Shown: positions 1 through 14,227 of the stretch, piece by piece
How positions within the stretch are numbered: position 1 is the first letter of the stretch
How the letters are laid out: the number at the start of each line of letters is the position of its first letter
Assembly: GCF_051014685.1 (NCBI RefSeq)
Contig: NW_027478417.1
Location: forward strand, 1,488,001-1,552,000
DNA: 64,000 bases
Direction: 5' to 3'
DNA from: Ptiloglossa arizonensis
Lineage: Eukaryota > Arthropoda > Insecta > Hymenoptera > Colletidae
Translations under genes and position numbers: made by a program
Notes under the pieces: generated by a model
The model's database searches: none
Told to the model about the DNA's origin: nothing
What the model saw: the letters and a program-made list of their open reading frames with translations, nothing else

Positions 1-1160
1 ATGTTTACTTTTCCCCTAGGCCATTCCAGTTATGGGTTTCGAGTATCAGACTTGCGAAAATTTTGATGGTTTGTCAACCATTCCTTAACTTCAAACTCCC
101 AAATCTCGCGAACGAATTGACGAACTCGACAAATTCTTCTTGCATCAGAAAGCAGAAACTCGCCCGATTACAGCGGTGTGTGTATTTTTGCCCTAGGCCA
201 TAGTAGTTATTGGTTTCGAGTATCAGACCAGCGAAATTTTTGATGGTTTCTCAACCATTCCTTAACTTCAAACTCCCATATCTCGCGAACGGATTGACGA
301 ACTCGAGAAGTTCCTGTTTCATCTGAAAGTAGAAACTCGCCCGATTACAACGGTATGTGTATTTTCCCCTAGGCCATAGTAGTTATTGGTTTCGAATATC
401 AGACATGCGAAAATTTTGATGGTTTCTCATCCATTCCCTAACTTCAAACTCCCATATCTCGCGAACGGATTGACGAACTCGAGAAATTCCTGTTGCATCT
501 GAAAGCAGAAACTCGCCCGATTACATCGGTGTGTGCATTTTTCCCCTAGGACTTTGTAGTTATTGGTTTCGGTAATCAGACTTGCGAAAATTTTGATAGT
601 TTCTCAACCATTCCTTAACTTCAAACTTCCATATCACGCGAACGAATTGACGAACTCGAGAAATTCCTGTTGCTTCTGAAAGTAGAAACTCGCCCCATTA
701 CAATGGTGTGTGTACTTTTCCCCTAACCCATAGTAGTTATGGGTATCGAGTATCAGACTTGCGAAAATTTTGATGGTTTGTCAACCACTCCTTCACTTCA
801 AACTCCCATATCTCGCGAACGAATTGACGAACTCTCGAAATTCTTGTTGCATCTGAAAGCAGAAACTCGCCCGATTACAGCGGTGTGTGTATTTTTGCCC
901 TAGGCCATAGTAGTTATTGGTTTCGGGAATCAGACTTGCGAAAATTTTGATGGTTGCACAACCATTCCTTAACTTCAAGCTCCCATATCTCGCGAACGAA
1001 TTGACGAACTCGACAAATTCTTATTGTATCTGAAAGCAGAAACTCGCCCGATTACAGCGGTGTGTGTATTTTTGCCCTAGGCCATAGTAGTTATTGGTTT
1101 CGAGTATCAGACTTGCGAAAATTTTGATCGTTTCTCAACCATTCGTTAACTTCAAACTCC

Positions 1161-2581
1161 CATATTATGCGAACGGATTGACGAACTCGAGAAATTCCTA
1201 TTGCATCTGAAAGCAGAAACTCGCCCGATTACATCGGTATATGTATTTTTGCCCTAGGCCATAGTAGTTATTGGTTTCGAGTTTCAGACTTGCGAAAGTT
1301 TTGATGGTTTCTCAACCATTCCTTAACTTCAAACTCCCATATCTCGCGAACGGATTGACGAACACGAGAAATTCCTATTGCTTCTAACAGCAGAAACTCG
1401 CCCGGTTTCAACGGTATGTGTACTTTTCCCCCAGGCCATTCCAGTTATTGGTTACGAGTATCAGACCAGCGAAAATTTTGATGGTTTCTCAACCATTCCC
1501 TAACTTCAAACTCCCATATCTCGCGCACGGATTGACGAACTCGCGAAGTTCCTGTTGCCTCTGAAAGTAGAAACTCGCCCCATTACAATGGTGTGTGTAC
1601 TTTTCCCCTAGGCCATTCCAGTTATTCGTTTCCAGTATCAGACTTGCGAAATTTGTTATGGTCTCTCAACCATTCCTTAACTTCAAACTCCCATATCTCG
1701 CGAACGGATGGACGAACTCGAGAAATTCCTGTTTCATCTGAAAGTAGAAATTCGCCCGATTACAACGGTATGTGTATTTTTCCCCTAGGCCATTGTAGTT
1801 ATTGGTTTCGAGTATCAGACATGCGCCAATTTTTATGGTTGCTCAACCATTCCTTCACTTCAAACTCCCATATCTCGCGAACGAATTGACGAACTCGAGA
1901 AATTCTTGTTGCATCTGAAAGCAGAAACTCGCCCGATTACAAGGGTACGTGTATTTTTGCCCTAGGCCATAGTAGTTATTGGTTTCGAGTATCAGACATG
2001 CGAAAATTTTGATGGTTTCTCAACCATTCCTTAACTTCAAACTTCCATATCACGCGAACGAATTGACGAACTCGAGAAATTCTTGTTGCATCTGAAAGCA
2101 GAAATTCGCCGGATCACAGCGGTATGTGTATTTTTGCCTTAGGCCATAGTAGTTATTGGTTTCGAGTATCAGACTTGCGAAAATTTTGATGGTTTCTCAA
2201 CCATTCCTTAATTTCAAACTCCCATATCTCGCGAACGGATTGACAAACTCGAGAAATTCCTGTTGCATCCGAAAGTTGAAACTCGCCCCATTACAATGGT
2301 GTGTGTACTTTTCCCCTAGGCCACTCCAGTTATTGGTTTCGAGTATCAGACTTGCGAAATTTTTGATGGTTTCTCAAACATTCCTTAACTTCAAACTCCC
2401 ATATCTCGCGAACGGATTGACGAACTCGAGAAATTCCTGTTTCATCTGAAAGTAGAAACACGCCCGATTACAACGGTATGTGTATTTTTCCCCTAGGCCA
2501 TTGTAGTTATTGGTTTCGAATATCAGACATGCGAAAATTTTGATGGTTTCTCAACCATTCCTTAACTTCAAACTCCCATAT
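1161..2581 (+). repeat. 8-monomer block, copy 1 (offset 4071)
   Basis: This stretch matches 5232-6652 almost base for base at a constant offset of 4071, which is exactly 23 x 177. Shared rare markers are GAGTTTCAGACTTGCGAAAG (1279 and 5350), CATCTAACAGCAG, TCTCGCGCACGG and CATCCGAAAGTTG. Both ends are abrupt: downstream, TCTCGCGAACGAATTG in this copy faces TTAATGGAACGG in the other. Confidence 0.85.
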
Positions 2582-4523
2582 CTCGCGAACGAATTGACGA
2601 ACTCGCGAAATTCTTGTTGCATCTGAAAGCAGAAACTCGCCCGATTACAGCTGTGTGTGTATTTTTGCCCTAGGCCATAGTAGTTATTGGTTTCGAGTAT
2701 CAGACATGCGAAAATTTTGATGGTTTCTCAACCATTCCTTAACTTCAAACTCCCATATTATGCGAACGGATTGACGAACTCGAGAAATTCCTGTTGCATC
2801 TAAAAGCAGAAACTCGCGCGATTACGATGGTGTGTGTACTTTTCCCCTAGGCCATAGTAGTTATTGGTTTCGAGTATCAGACATGCGAAAATTTTGATGG
2901 TTTCTCAACCATTCCTTAACTTCAAACTCCCATATCTCGCGAACGGATTGACGAACTCGAGAAATTCCTCTTGCATCTGAAAGTAGAAACTCGCCCGATT
3001 ACAATGGTATGTGTATTTTTCCCCTAGGCCTCTGTAGTTATTGGTTTCGGGAATCAGACTTGCGAAAATTTTGATGGTTGCTCAACCATTCCTTAACTTC
3101 AAACTCCCATATCTCGCGAACGAATTGACGAACTCGACAAATTCTTCTTGCATCTGAAAGCAGAAACTCGCCCGATTACATCGGTGTGTGCATTTTTGCC
3201 CTAGGCCATAGTAGTTATTGGTTTCGAGTATCAGACTTGCGAAAATTTTGATGGTTTCTCAACCATTCCTTAACTTCAAACTCCCATATCGCGCGAACGG
3301 ATTGACGAACACGAGAAATTCCTACTGCATCTGACAGCAGAAACTCGCCCGATTTCAACGGTATGTTTACTTTTCCCCTAGGCCATTCCAGTTATTGGTT
3401 TAGAGTATCAGACCAACGAAATTTTTGATGGCTTCTCGACCATTCCTTAACTTCAAACTCCCATATCTCGCGAACTGATTGACGAACTCGAGAAATTCCT
3501 GTTGCATCTGAAAGTAGAAACTCGCCCGATTACAATTGTGTGTGTACTTCTTCCCTAGGCCCTTCCAGTTATTGGTTTCGAGTATCAGGCCAACGAAATT
3601 TTTGATGGCTTCTCAACCATTCCTTAACTTCAAACTCCCATATCTCGCGAACGGATTGACGAACTCGAGAAATTCCTGTTGCATCTAAAAGCAGAAACTC
3701 GCGCGATTACGATGGTGTGTGTACTTTTCCCCTAGGCCATTGTAGTTATTGGTTTCGAATATCAGACATGCGAAAATTTTGATGGTTTCTCAACCATTCC
3801 TTAACTTCAAACTCCCATATTATGCGAACGGATTGACGAACTCGAGAAATTCCTATTGCATCTGAAAGCAGAAACTCGCCCGATTACATCGGTGTGTGTA
3901 TTTTTGCCCTAGGCCATAGTAGTTATTGGTTTCGAGTATCAGACTTGCGAAAATTTTGATGGTTTCTCAACCATTCCTTAACTTCAAACTCCCATATCTC
4001 GCGAACGGATTGACGAACACGAGAAATTCCTACTGCATCTGACAGCAGAAACTCGCCCGATTTCAACGGTATGTGTACTTTTCCTCTAGGCCATTCCAGG
4101 TATTGGTTTCGAGTAACAGACCAGCGAAAATTTTGATGGTTTCTGAATCATTCCCTAACTTCAAACTCCCATATCTCGCGAACGGATTGATGAACTCGAG
4201 AAATTCCTGTTTCATCAGAAAGTAGAAATTCGCCCGATTACAACAGTATGTGTATTTTTCCCCTAGGGCATTGTAGTTATTGGTTTCGAGTATCAGACTT
4301 GCGAAAATTTTGATGGTTTCTCAACCATTCCTTAATTTCAAACTCCCACATCTCGCGAACGGATTGACGAACTCGCGAAGTTCCTGTTGCTTCTGAAAGT
4401 AGAAACTCGCCCCATTACAATGGTGTGTGTACTTTTCCCCTAGGCCATTCCAGTTATTCGTTTCCAGTATCAGACTTGCGAATTTTTTTATGGTTTCTCA
4501 ACCATTCCTTAACTTCAAACTCC

Positions 4524-4900
4524 CATATTATGCGAACGGATTGACGAACTCGAGAAATTCCTATTGCATCTGAAAGCAGAAACTCGCCCGATTACATCGG
4601 TATATGTATTTTTGCCCTAGGCCATAGTAGTTATTGGTTTCGAGTTTCAGACTTGCGAAAGTTTTGATGGTTTCTCAACCATTCCTTAACTTCAAACTCC
4701 CATATCTCGCGAACGGATTGACGAACACGAGAAATTCCTATTGCATCTAACAGCAGAAACTCGCCCGGTTTCAACGGTATGTGTACTTTTCCCCCAGGCC
4801 ATTCCAGTTATTGGTTACGAGTATCAGACCAGCGAAAATTTTGATGGTTTCTCAACCATTCCCTAACTTCAAACTCCCATATCTCGCGCACGGATTGACG
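4524..4900 (+). repeat. 2-monomer partial copy of the 1161/5232 block
   Basis: Matches 5232-5608 at offset 708 and 1161-1537 at offset 3363 (19 x 177). It diverges at about 4900, where this copy reads GAACTCGAGAAATTCCTG and the others read GAACTCGCGAAGTTCC or GAACCCGCGAAGTTCC. Confidence 0.8.
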
Positions 4901-5231
4901 AACTCGAGAAATTCCTGTTTCATCTGAAAGTAGAAATTCGCCCGATTACAACGGTATGTGTATTTTTCCCCTAGGCCATTGTAGTTATTGGTTTCGAGTA
5001 TCAGACATGCGCCAATTTTTATGGTTGCTCAACCATTCCTTCACTTCAAACTCCCATATCTCGCGAACGAATTGACGAACTCGAGAAATTCTTGTTGCAT
5101 CTGAAAGCAGAAACTCGCCCGATTACAAGGGTACGTGTATTTTTGCCCTAGGCCATAGTAGTTATTGGTTTCGAGTATCAGACATGCGAAAATTTTGATG
5201 GTTTCTCAACCATTCCTTAACTTCAAACTTC

Positions 5232-6652
5232 CATATTATGCGAACGGATTGACGAACTCGAGAAATTCCTATTGCATCTGAAAGCAGAAACTCGCCCGAT
5301 TACATCGGTATATGTATTTTTGCCCTAGGCCATAGTAGTTATTGGTTTCGAGTTTCAGACTTGCGAAAGTTTTGATGGTTTCTCAACCATTCCTTAACTT
5401 CAAACTCCCATATCTCGCGAACGGATTGTCGAACACGAGAAATTCCTATTGCATCTAACAGCAGAAACTCGCCCGGTTTCAACGGTATGTGTACTTTTCC
5501 CCCAGGCCATTCCAGTTATTGGTTACGAGTATCAGACCAGCGAAAATTTTGATGGTTTCTCAACCATTCCCTAACTTCAAACTCCCATATCTCGCGCACG
5601 GATTGACGAACCCGCGAAGTTCCTGTTGCCTCTGAAAGTAGAAACTCGCCCCATTACAATGGTGTGTGTACTTTTCCCCTAGGCCATTCCAGTTATTCGT
5701 TTCCAGTATCAGACTTGCGAAATTTTTTATGGTCTCTCAACCATTCCTTAACTTCAAACTCCCCTATCTCGCGAACGGATGGACGAACTCGAGAAATTCC
5801 TGTTTCATCTGAAAGTAGAAATTCGCCCGATTACAACGGTATGTGTATTTTTCCCCTAGGCCATTGTAGTTATTGGTTTCGAGTATCAGACATGCGACAA
5901 TTTTTATGGTTGCTCAACCATTCCTTAACTTCAAACTCCCATATCTCGCGAACGAATTGACGAACTCGAGAAATTCTTGTTGCATCTGAAAGCAGAAACT
6001 CGCCCGATTACAAGGGTACGTGTATTTTTGCCCTAGGCCATAGTAGTTATTGGTTTCGAGTATCAGACATGCGAAAATTTTGATGGTTTCTCAACCATTC
6101 CTTAACTTCAAACTTCCATATCACGCGAACGAATTGACGAACTCGAGAAATTCTTGTTGCATCTGAAAGCAGAAATTCGCCGGATCACAGCGGTATGTGT
6201 ATTTTTGCCCTAGGCCATAGTAGTTATTGGTTTCGAGTATCAGACTTGCGAAAATTTTGATGGTTTCTCAACCATTCCTTAATTTCAAACTCCCATATCT
6301 CGCGAACGGATTGACAAACTCGAGAAATTCCTGTTGCATCCGAAAGTTGAAACTCGCCCCATTACAATGGTGTGTGTACTTTTCCCCTAGGCCACTCCAG
6401 TTATTGGTTTCGAGTATCAGACCAGCGAAATTTTTGATGGTTTCTCAACCATTCCTTAATTTCAAACTCCCATATCTCGCGAACGGATTGACGAACTCGA
6501 GAAATTCCTGTTTCATCTGAAAGTAGAAACACGCCCGATTACAACGGTATGTGTATTTTTCCTCTAGGCCATTGTAGTTATTGGTTTCGAATATCAGACA
6601 TGCGAAAATTTTGATGGTTTCACAACCATTCCTTAACTTCAAACTCCCATAT
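5232..6652 (+). repeat. 8-monomer block, copy 2 (offset 4071)
   Basis: Second copy of the block at 1161-2581. Its first two monomers are also present at 4524-4900, exactly 708 bases (four monomers) upstream, giving a local triplication of the GAGTTTCAG-marked segment (1279, 4642, 5350). A further related segment with that marker is at 24277. The part from about 5440 to 6520 recurs in zone 3. Confidence 0.85.
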
Positions 6653-8699
6653 TAATGGAACGGATTGACGAACTCGAGAAATTCCTATTGCATCTGAAAG
6701 CAGAAACTCGCCCGATTACATCGGTGTGTGCATTTTTGCCCTAGGCCATAGTAGTTATTGGTTTCGAGTATCAGACTTGCGAAAATTTTGATGGTTTCTC
6801 AACCATTCCTTAACTTCAAACTTCCATATCACGCGAACGAATTGACGAACTCGAGAAATTCTTGTTGCATCTGAAAGCAGAAATTCGCCGGATCACAGCG
6901 GTATGTGTATTTTTGCCCTAGGCCATAGTAGTTATTGGTTTCGAGTATCAGACATGCGACAATTTTGATGGTTTCTCAACCATTCCTTAACTTCAAACTT
7001 CCATATCACGCGAACGAATTGACGAACTCGAGAAATTCTTGTTGCATCTGAAAGCAGAAATTCGCCGGATCACAGCGGTATGTGTATTTTTGCCCTAGGC
7101 CATTGTAGTTATTGGTTTCGAGTATCAGACATGCGACAATTTTTATGGTTGCTCAACCATTCCTTAACTTCAAACTCCCATATCTCGCGAACGGATTGAC
7201 GAACTCGAGAAATTCCTGTTTCATCTGAAAGTAGAAACACGCCCGATTACAACGGTATGTGTATTTTTCCCCTAGGCCATTGTAGTTATTGGTTTCGAAT
7301 ATCAGACATGCGAAAATTTTGATGGTTCCTCAACCATTCCTTAACTTCAAACTCCCATATTAATGGAACGGATTGACGAACTCGAGAAATTCCTATTGCA
7401 TCTGAAAGCAGAAACTCGCCCGATTACATCGGTGTGTGCATTTTTGCCCTAGGTCATAGTTGTTATTGGTTTCGAGTATCAGACTTGCGAAAATTTTGAT
7501 GGTTTCTCAACCATTCCTTAACTTCAAACTCCCATATCGCGCGAACGGATTGACGAACACGAGAAATTCCTACTGCATCTGACAGCAGAAACTCGCCCGA
7601 TTTCAACGGTATGTTTACTTTTCCCCTAGGCCATTCCAGTTATTGGTTTAGAGTATCAGACCAGCGAAAATTTTGATGGTTTCTCAACCATTCCTTAATT
7701 TCAAACTCCCATATCTCGCGAACGGATTGACGAACTCGACAAATTCTTCTTGCATCTGAAAGCAGAAACTCGCCGGATCACAGCGGTATGTGTATTTTTC
7801 CCCTAGGCCATTGTAGTTATTGGTTTCGAGTATCAGACTTGCGAAAATTTTGATGGTTCCTCAACCATTCCTTAATTTCAAACTCCCATATCTCGCGAAC
7901 GGATTGACGAACTCCCGAAGTTCCTGTTGCTTCTGAAAGTAGCAACTCGCCCCATTACAATGGTGTGTGTACTTTTCCCCTAACCCATTGTAGTTATGGG
8001 TTTCGAGCATCAGACTTGCGAAAATTTTGATGGTTTGTCAACCACTCCTTCACTTCAAACTCCCATATCTCGCGAACGGATTGACGAACTCGAGAAATTC
8101 CTGTTTCATCTGAAAGCAGAAACTCGCCCGATTAGAACAGTATGTGTATTTTTCCCCTAGGCCTTTGTGGTTATTTGTTTCGAGTATTAGACTTGCGAAA
8201 ATTTTGATGGTTTCTCAACCATTCCTTAACTTCAAACTCCCATATCTCGCGAACTGATTGACGAACTCGAGAAATTCCTGTTGCATCTGAAAGTAGATAC
8301 TCGCCCGATTACAATTGTGTGTGTACTTCTTCCCTAGGCCATTCCAGTTATTGGTTTCGAGTATCAGACCAGCGAAATTTTTGATGGCTTCTCAACCATT
8401 CCTTAACTTAAACTCCCATATCTCGCGAACGGATTGACGACCACGAGAAATTCTTGTTGCATCTGTAAGTAGAAACTCGCCCGATTACAACGGTATCTGT
8501 ATTTTTCCCCTAGGCCTCTGTAGTTATTGGTTTCGGGAATCAGACTTGCGAAAATTTTGATGGTTGCTCAACCATTCCTTAACTTCAAACTCCCATATCT
8601 CGCGAACGAATTGACGAACTCGCGAAATTCTTGCTGCATCTGAAAGCAGAAACTCGCCCGATTACAGCGGTGTGTGTATTTTTGCCCTAGGCCATAGTA

Positions 8700-10868
8700 G
8701 TTATTGGTTTCGAGTATCAGACATGCCAAAATTTTGATGGTTTCTCAACCATTCCTTAACTTCAAACTCCCATACCTCGCGAACGAATTGACGAACTCGA
8801 GAAATTCTTGTTGCATCTGAAAGCAGAAATTCGCCGGATTACAGCGGTATGTGTATTTTTGCCCTAGGCCATAGTAGTTATTGGTTTCGAGTATCAGACT
8901 TGCGAAAATTTTGATGGTTTCTCAACCATTCCTTAATTTCAAACTCCCATATCTCGCGAACGGATTGACGAACTCGAGAAATTCCTGTTGCATCTAAAAG
9001 CAGAAACTCGCGCGATTACGATGGTGTGTGTACTTTTCCCCTAGGCCATTGTAGTTATTGGTTTCGAATATCAGACATGCGAAAATTTTGATGGTTTCTC
9101 AACCATTCCTTAACTTCAAACTCCCATATTATGCGAACGGATTGACGAACTCGAGAAATTCCTATTGCATCTGAAAGCAGAAACTCGCCCGATTACATCG
9201 GTGTGTGTATTTTTGCCCTAGGCCATAGTAGTTATTGGTTTCGAGTATCAGACTTGCGAAAATTTTGATGGTTTCTCAACCATTCCTTAACTTCAAACTC
9301 CCATATCTCGCGAACGGATTGACGAACACGAGAAATTCCTACTGCATCTGACAGCAGAAACTCGCCCGATTTCAACGGTATGTGTACTTTTCCTCTAGGC
9401 CATTCCAGGTATTGGTTTCGAGTAACAGAGCAGCGAAAATTTTGATGGTTTCTGAACCATTCCCTAACTTCAAACTCCCATATCTCGCGAACGGATTGAT
9501 GAACTCGAGAAATTCCTGTTTCATCAGAAAGTAGAAATTCGCCCGATTACAACAGTATGTGTATTTTTCCCCTAGGCCATTGTAGTTATTGGTTTCGAGT
9601 ATCAGACTTGCGAAAATTTTGATGGTTTCTCAACCATTCCTTAATTTCAAACTCCCATATCTCGCGAACGGATTGACGAACTCGCGAAGTTCCTGTTGCT
9701 TCTGAAAGTAGAAACTCGCCCCATTACAATGCTGTGTGTACTTTTCCCCTAGGCCATTCCAGTTATTCGTTTCCAGTATCAGACTTGCGAATTTTTTTAT
9801 GGTTTCTCAACCATTCCTTAACTTCAAACTCCCATATCTCGCGAACGGATGGACGAACTCGAGAAATTCCTGTTTCATCTGAAAGTAGAAATTCGCCCGA
9901 TTACAACGGTATGTGTATTTTTCCCCAAGGCCATTGTAGTTATTGGTTTCGAGTATCAGACATGCGAAAATTTTGATGGTTTCTCAACCATTCCTTAACT
10001 TCAAACTCCCATATCTCGCGAACGAATTGACGAACTCGAGAAATTCTTGTTGCATCTGAAAGCAGAAATTCGCCGGATTACAGCGGTATGTGTATTTTTG
10101 CCCCAGGCCATATTAGTTATTGGTTTCGAGTATCAGACTTGCGAAAATTTTGATGGTTTCTCAACCATTCCTTAATTTCAAACTCCCATATCTCGCGAAC
10201 AGATTGACGACCACGAGAAATTCCTATTGACTCTGAAAGCAGAAACTCGCCCGATTGCAAGGGTACGTGTATTTTTGCCCTAGGCCATAGTAGTTATTGG
10301 TTTCGAGTATCAGACATGCGAAAAATTTGATGGTTTCTCAACCATTCCTTAACTTCAAACTCCCATATCTCACGAACGAATTGACGAACTCGAGAAATTC
10401 TTGTTGCATCTGAAAGCAGAAATTCGCCGGATTACAGCGGTATGTGTATTTTTGCCCTAGGCCATAGTAGTTATTGGTTTCGAGTATCAGACATGCGAAA
10501 ATTTTGATGGTTTCTCAACCATTCCTTATCTTCAAACTCCCATATCTCGCGAACGAATTGACGAACTCGAGAAATTCTTGTTGCATCTGAAAGCAGAAAT
10601 TCGCCGGATTACAGCGGTATGTGTATTTTTGCCCCAGGCCATATTAGTTATTGGTTTCGAGTATCAGACTTGCGAAAATTTTGATGGTTTCTCAACCATT
10701 CCTTAATTTCAAACTCCCATATCTCGCGAACGGATTGACAAACTCGAGAAATTCCTGTTGCATCTGAAAGCAGAAACTCGCGCGATTACAACAGTATGTG
10801 TATTTTTCCCCTAGGCCTTTGTAGTTATTTGTTTCGAGTATTAGACTTGCGAAAATTTTGATGGTTTC
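8700..10868 (+). repeat. 12-monomer block, zone 1 copy 1
   Basis: Aligns with 12236-14227. The offset is 3536 up to about 9995 and 3359 from about 10200, so this copy has exactly one monomer more. Shared rare markers are ACATGCCAAAATTTTG, CATCTAAAAGCAG (8991 and 12527), GAGTAACAGA and CGACCACGAG with CTATTGACTCTG. The extra monomer lies around 10010-10190 and carries CCCCAGGCCATATTAG. Confidence 0.82.
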
Positions 10869-11985
10869 TCAACCATTCCTTAACCTCAAACTCCCATATC
10901 TCGGGAACGGATAGACGAACACGAGAAATTCCTGTTGCATCTGAAAGCAGAAACTCGCCCGATTGCAAGGGTACGTGTATTTTTGCCCTAGGCCATAGTA
11001 GTTATTGGTTTCGAGTATCAGACATGCGAAAATTTTGATGGTTTCCAACCATTCCTTAACTTCAAACTCCCATATCTCGCGAACGAATTGACGAACTCGG
11101 AAATTCTTGTTGCATCTGAAAGCAGAAATTCGCCGGATTACAGCGGTATGTGTATTTTTGCCCCAGGCCATATTAGTTATTGGTCTCGAGTATCAGACTT
11201 GCGAAAATTTTGATGGTTTCTCAACCATTCCTTAATTTCAAACTCCCATATCTCGCGAACGGATTGACAAACTCGAGAAATTCCTGTTGCATCTGAATGC
11301 AGAAACTCGCGCGATTACAACAGTATGTGTATTTTTCCCCTAGGCCTTTGTAGTTATTTGTTTCGAGTATTAGACTTGCGAAAATTTTGATGGTTTCTCA
11401 ACCATTCCTTAACCTCAAACTCCCATATCTCGGGAACGGATTGACGAACACGAGAAATTCCTGTTGCATCTGAAAGCAGAAACTCGCCCGATTGCAAGGG
11501 TACGTGTATTTTTGCCCTAGGCCATAGTAGTTATTGGTTTCGAGTATCAGACATGCGAAAATTTTGATGGTTTCCAACCATTCCTTAACTTCAAACTCCC
11601 ATATCTCGCGAACGAATTGACGAACTCGGAAATTCTTGTTGCATCTGAAAGCAGAAATTCGCCGGATTACAGCGGTATGTGTATTTTTGCCCCAGGCCAT
11701 ATTAGTTATTGGTCTCGAGTATCAGACTTGCGAAAATTTTGATGGTTTCTCAACCATTCCTTAATTTCAAACTCCCATATCTCGCGAACGGTTTGACAAA
11801 CTCGAGAAATTCCTGTTGCATCTGAAAGCAGAAACTCGCGCGATTACAACAGTATGTGTATTTTTCCCCTAGGCCTTTGTAGTTATTTGTTTCGAGTATT
11901 AGACTTGCGAAAATTTTGATGGTTTCTCAACCATTCCTTAACCTCAAACTCCCATATCTCGGGAACGGATTGACGAACAAGAGAA
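10455..11985 (+). repeat. 529-bp trimeric higher-order repeat, ~2.9 copies
   Basis: Three consecutive monomer types repeat as a unit. They carry, in order, GAGTATTAG with TAACCTCAAAC and TCGGGAACGG; ACATGCG with TTTCCAACC and AACTCGGAAATTC; and CCCCAGGCCATATTAG. Two one-base deletions (TTTCCAACC for TTTCTCAACC, AACTCGGAAA for AACTCGAGAAA) shorten 531 to 529. The same minus-strand frame recurs at 10869-11171 and 11398-11700. Confidence 0.85.
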
Positions 11986-12235
11986 ATTCCTCTTGCATCT
12001 GAAAGTAGAAACTCGCCCGATTACAATGGTGTGTGTACTTTTCCCCTAGGCCATAGTAGTTATGGGTTTCGAGTATCAGACTTGCGAAAATTTTGATGGT
12101 TTCTCAAACATTCCTTAACTTCAAACTCCCATATCTCGGGAACGGATTGACGATCTCGAGGAATTCCTGTTGCATCTGAAAGTAGAAACACGCCCGATTA
12201 CAATGGTGTGTGTTCTTTTCCCCTAGGCCATAGTA

Positions 12236-14227
12236 GTTATTGGTTTCGAGTATCAGACATGCCAAAATTTTGATGGTTTCTCAACCATTCCTTAACTTCA
12301 AACTCCCATATCTCGCGAACGAATTGACGAACTCGAGAAATTCTTGTTGCATCTGAAAGCAGAAATTCGCCGGATTACAGCGGTATGTGTATTTTTGCCC
12401 TAGGCCATAGTAGTTATTGGTTTCGAGTATCAGACTTGCGAAAATTTTGATGGTTTCTCAACCATTCCTTAATTTCAAACTCCCATATCTCGCGAACGGA
12501 TTGACGAACTCGAGAAATTCCTGTTGCATCTAAAAGCAGAAACTCGCGCGATTACGATGGTGTGTGTACTTTTCCCCTAGGCCATTGTAGTTATTGGTTT
12601 CGAATATCAGACATGCGAAAATTTTGATGGTTTCTCAACCACTCCTTAACTTCAAACTCCCATATTATGCGAACGGATTGACGAACTCGAGAAATTCCTA
12701 TTGCATCTGAAAGCAGAAACTCGCCCGATTACATCGGTGTGTGTATTTTTGCCCTAGGCCATAGTAGTTATTGGTTTCGAGTATCAGACTTGCGAAAATT
12801 TTGATGGTTTCTCAACCATTCCTTAACTTCAAACTCCCATATCTCGCGAACGGATTGACGAACACGAGAAATTCCTACTGCATCTGACAGCAGAAACTCG
12901 CCCGATTTCAACGGTATGTGTACTTTTCCTCTAGGCCATTCCAGGTATTGGTTTCGAGTAACAGACCAGCGAAAATTTTGATGGTTTCTGAACCATTCCC
13001 TAACTTCAAACTCCCATATCTCGCGAACGGATTGATGAACTCGAGAAATTCCTGTTTCATCAGAAAGTAGAAATTCGCCCGATTACAACAGTATGTGTAT
13101 TTTTCCCCTAGGCCATTGTAGTTATTGGTTTCGAGTATCAGACTTGCGAAAATTTTGATGGTTTCTCAACCATTCCTTAATTTCAAACTCCCATATCTCT
13201 CGAACGGATTGACGAACTCGCGAAGTTCCTGTTGCTTCTGAAAGTAGAAACTCGCCCCATTACAATGCTGTGTGTACTTTTCCCCTAGGCCATTCCAGTT
13301 ATTCGTTTCCAGTATCAGACTTGCGAATTTTTTTATGGTTTCTCAACCATTCCTTAACTTCAAACTCCCATATCTCGCGAACGGATGGACGAACTCGAGA
13401 AATTCCTGTTTCATCTGAAAGTAGAAATTCGCCCGATTACAACGGTATGTGTATTTTTCCCCAAGGCCATTGTAGTTATTGGTTTCGAGTATCAGACATG
13501 CGAAAATTTTGATGGTTTCTCAACCATTCCTTAACTTCAAACTCCCATATCTCGCGAACGGATTGACGACCACGAGAAATTCCTATTGACTCTGAAAGCA
13601 GAAACTCGCCCGATTGCAAGGGTACGTGTATTTTTGCCCTAGGCCATAGTAGTTATTGGTTTCGAGTATCAGACATGCGAAAATTTTGATGGTTTCTCAA
13701 CCATTCCTTAACTTCAAACTCCCATATCTCACGAACGAATTGTCGAACTCGAGAAATTCTTGTTGCATCTGAAAGCAGAAATTCGCCGGATTACAGCGGT
13801 ATGTGTATTTTTGCCCTAGGCCATAGTAGTTATTGGTTTCGAGTATCAGACATGCGAAAATTTTGATGGTTTCTCAACCATTCCTTAACTTCAAACTCCC
13901 ATATCTCGCGAACGAATTGACGAACTCGAGAAATTCTTGTTGCATCTGAAAGCAGAAATTCGCCGGATTACAGCGGTATGTGTATTTTTGCCCCAGGCCA
14001 TGTTAGTTATTGGTTTCGAGTATCAGACTTGCGAAAATTTTGATGGTTTCTCAACCATTCCTTAATTTCAAACTCCCATATCTCGCGAACGGATTGACAA
14101 ACTCGAGAAATTCCTGTTGCATCTGAAAGCAGAAACTCGCGCGATTACAACAGTATGTGTATTTTTCCCCTAGGCCTTTGTAGTTATTTGTTTCGAGTAT
14201 TAGACTTGCGAAAATTTTGATGGTTTC
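12236..14227 (+). repeat. 11-monomer block, zone 1 copy 2
   Basis: Second copy of the 8700-10868 block, one monomer shorter. The shortened point is a chimeric monomer at about 13470-13646, described separately. Zone 3 (27628-29194) matches this version, including the same shortened junction. Confidence 0.82.
13535..13566 (+). other. Chimeric-monomer junction in zone 1
   Basis: Left of this interval the monomer follows the 9938 copy (CCAAGGCCATTGTAG, TTAACTTC). Right of it, the sequence follows the monomer after the next one (GACGACCACGAG, ATTGACTCTG). Exactly one 177-bp unit separates the two parents in the longer version, as expected for an unequal exchange inside the shared CTCCCATATCTCGCGAAC core. 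The opposite direction, a one-monomer gain in the other copy, is not excluded. Confidence 0.7.

Noticed and set aside
10869..11700. Two identical 100-codon minus-strand frames (10869-11171 and 11398-11700), suggesting a repeated small gene
   Set aside because: Their identity follows from the 529-bp trimer duplication; the frames are opened by two one-base deletions in the unit.
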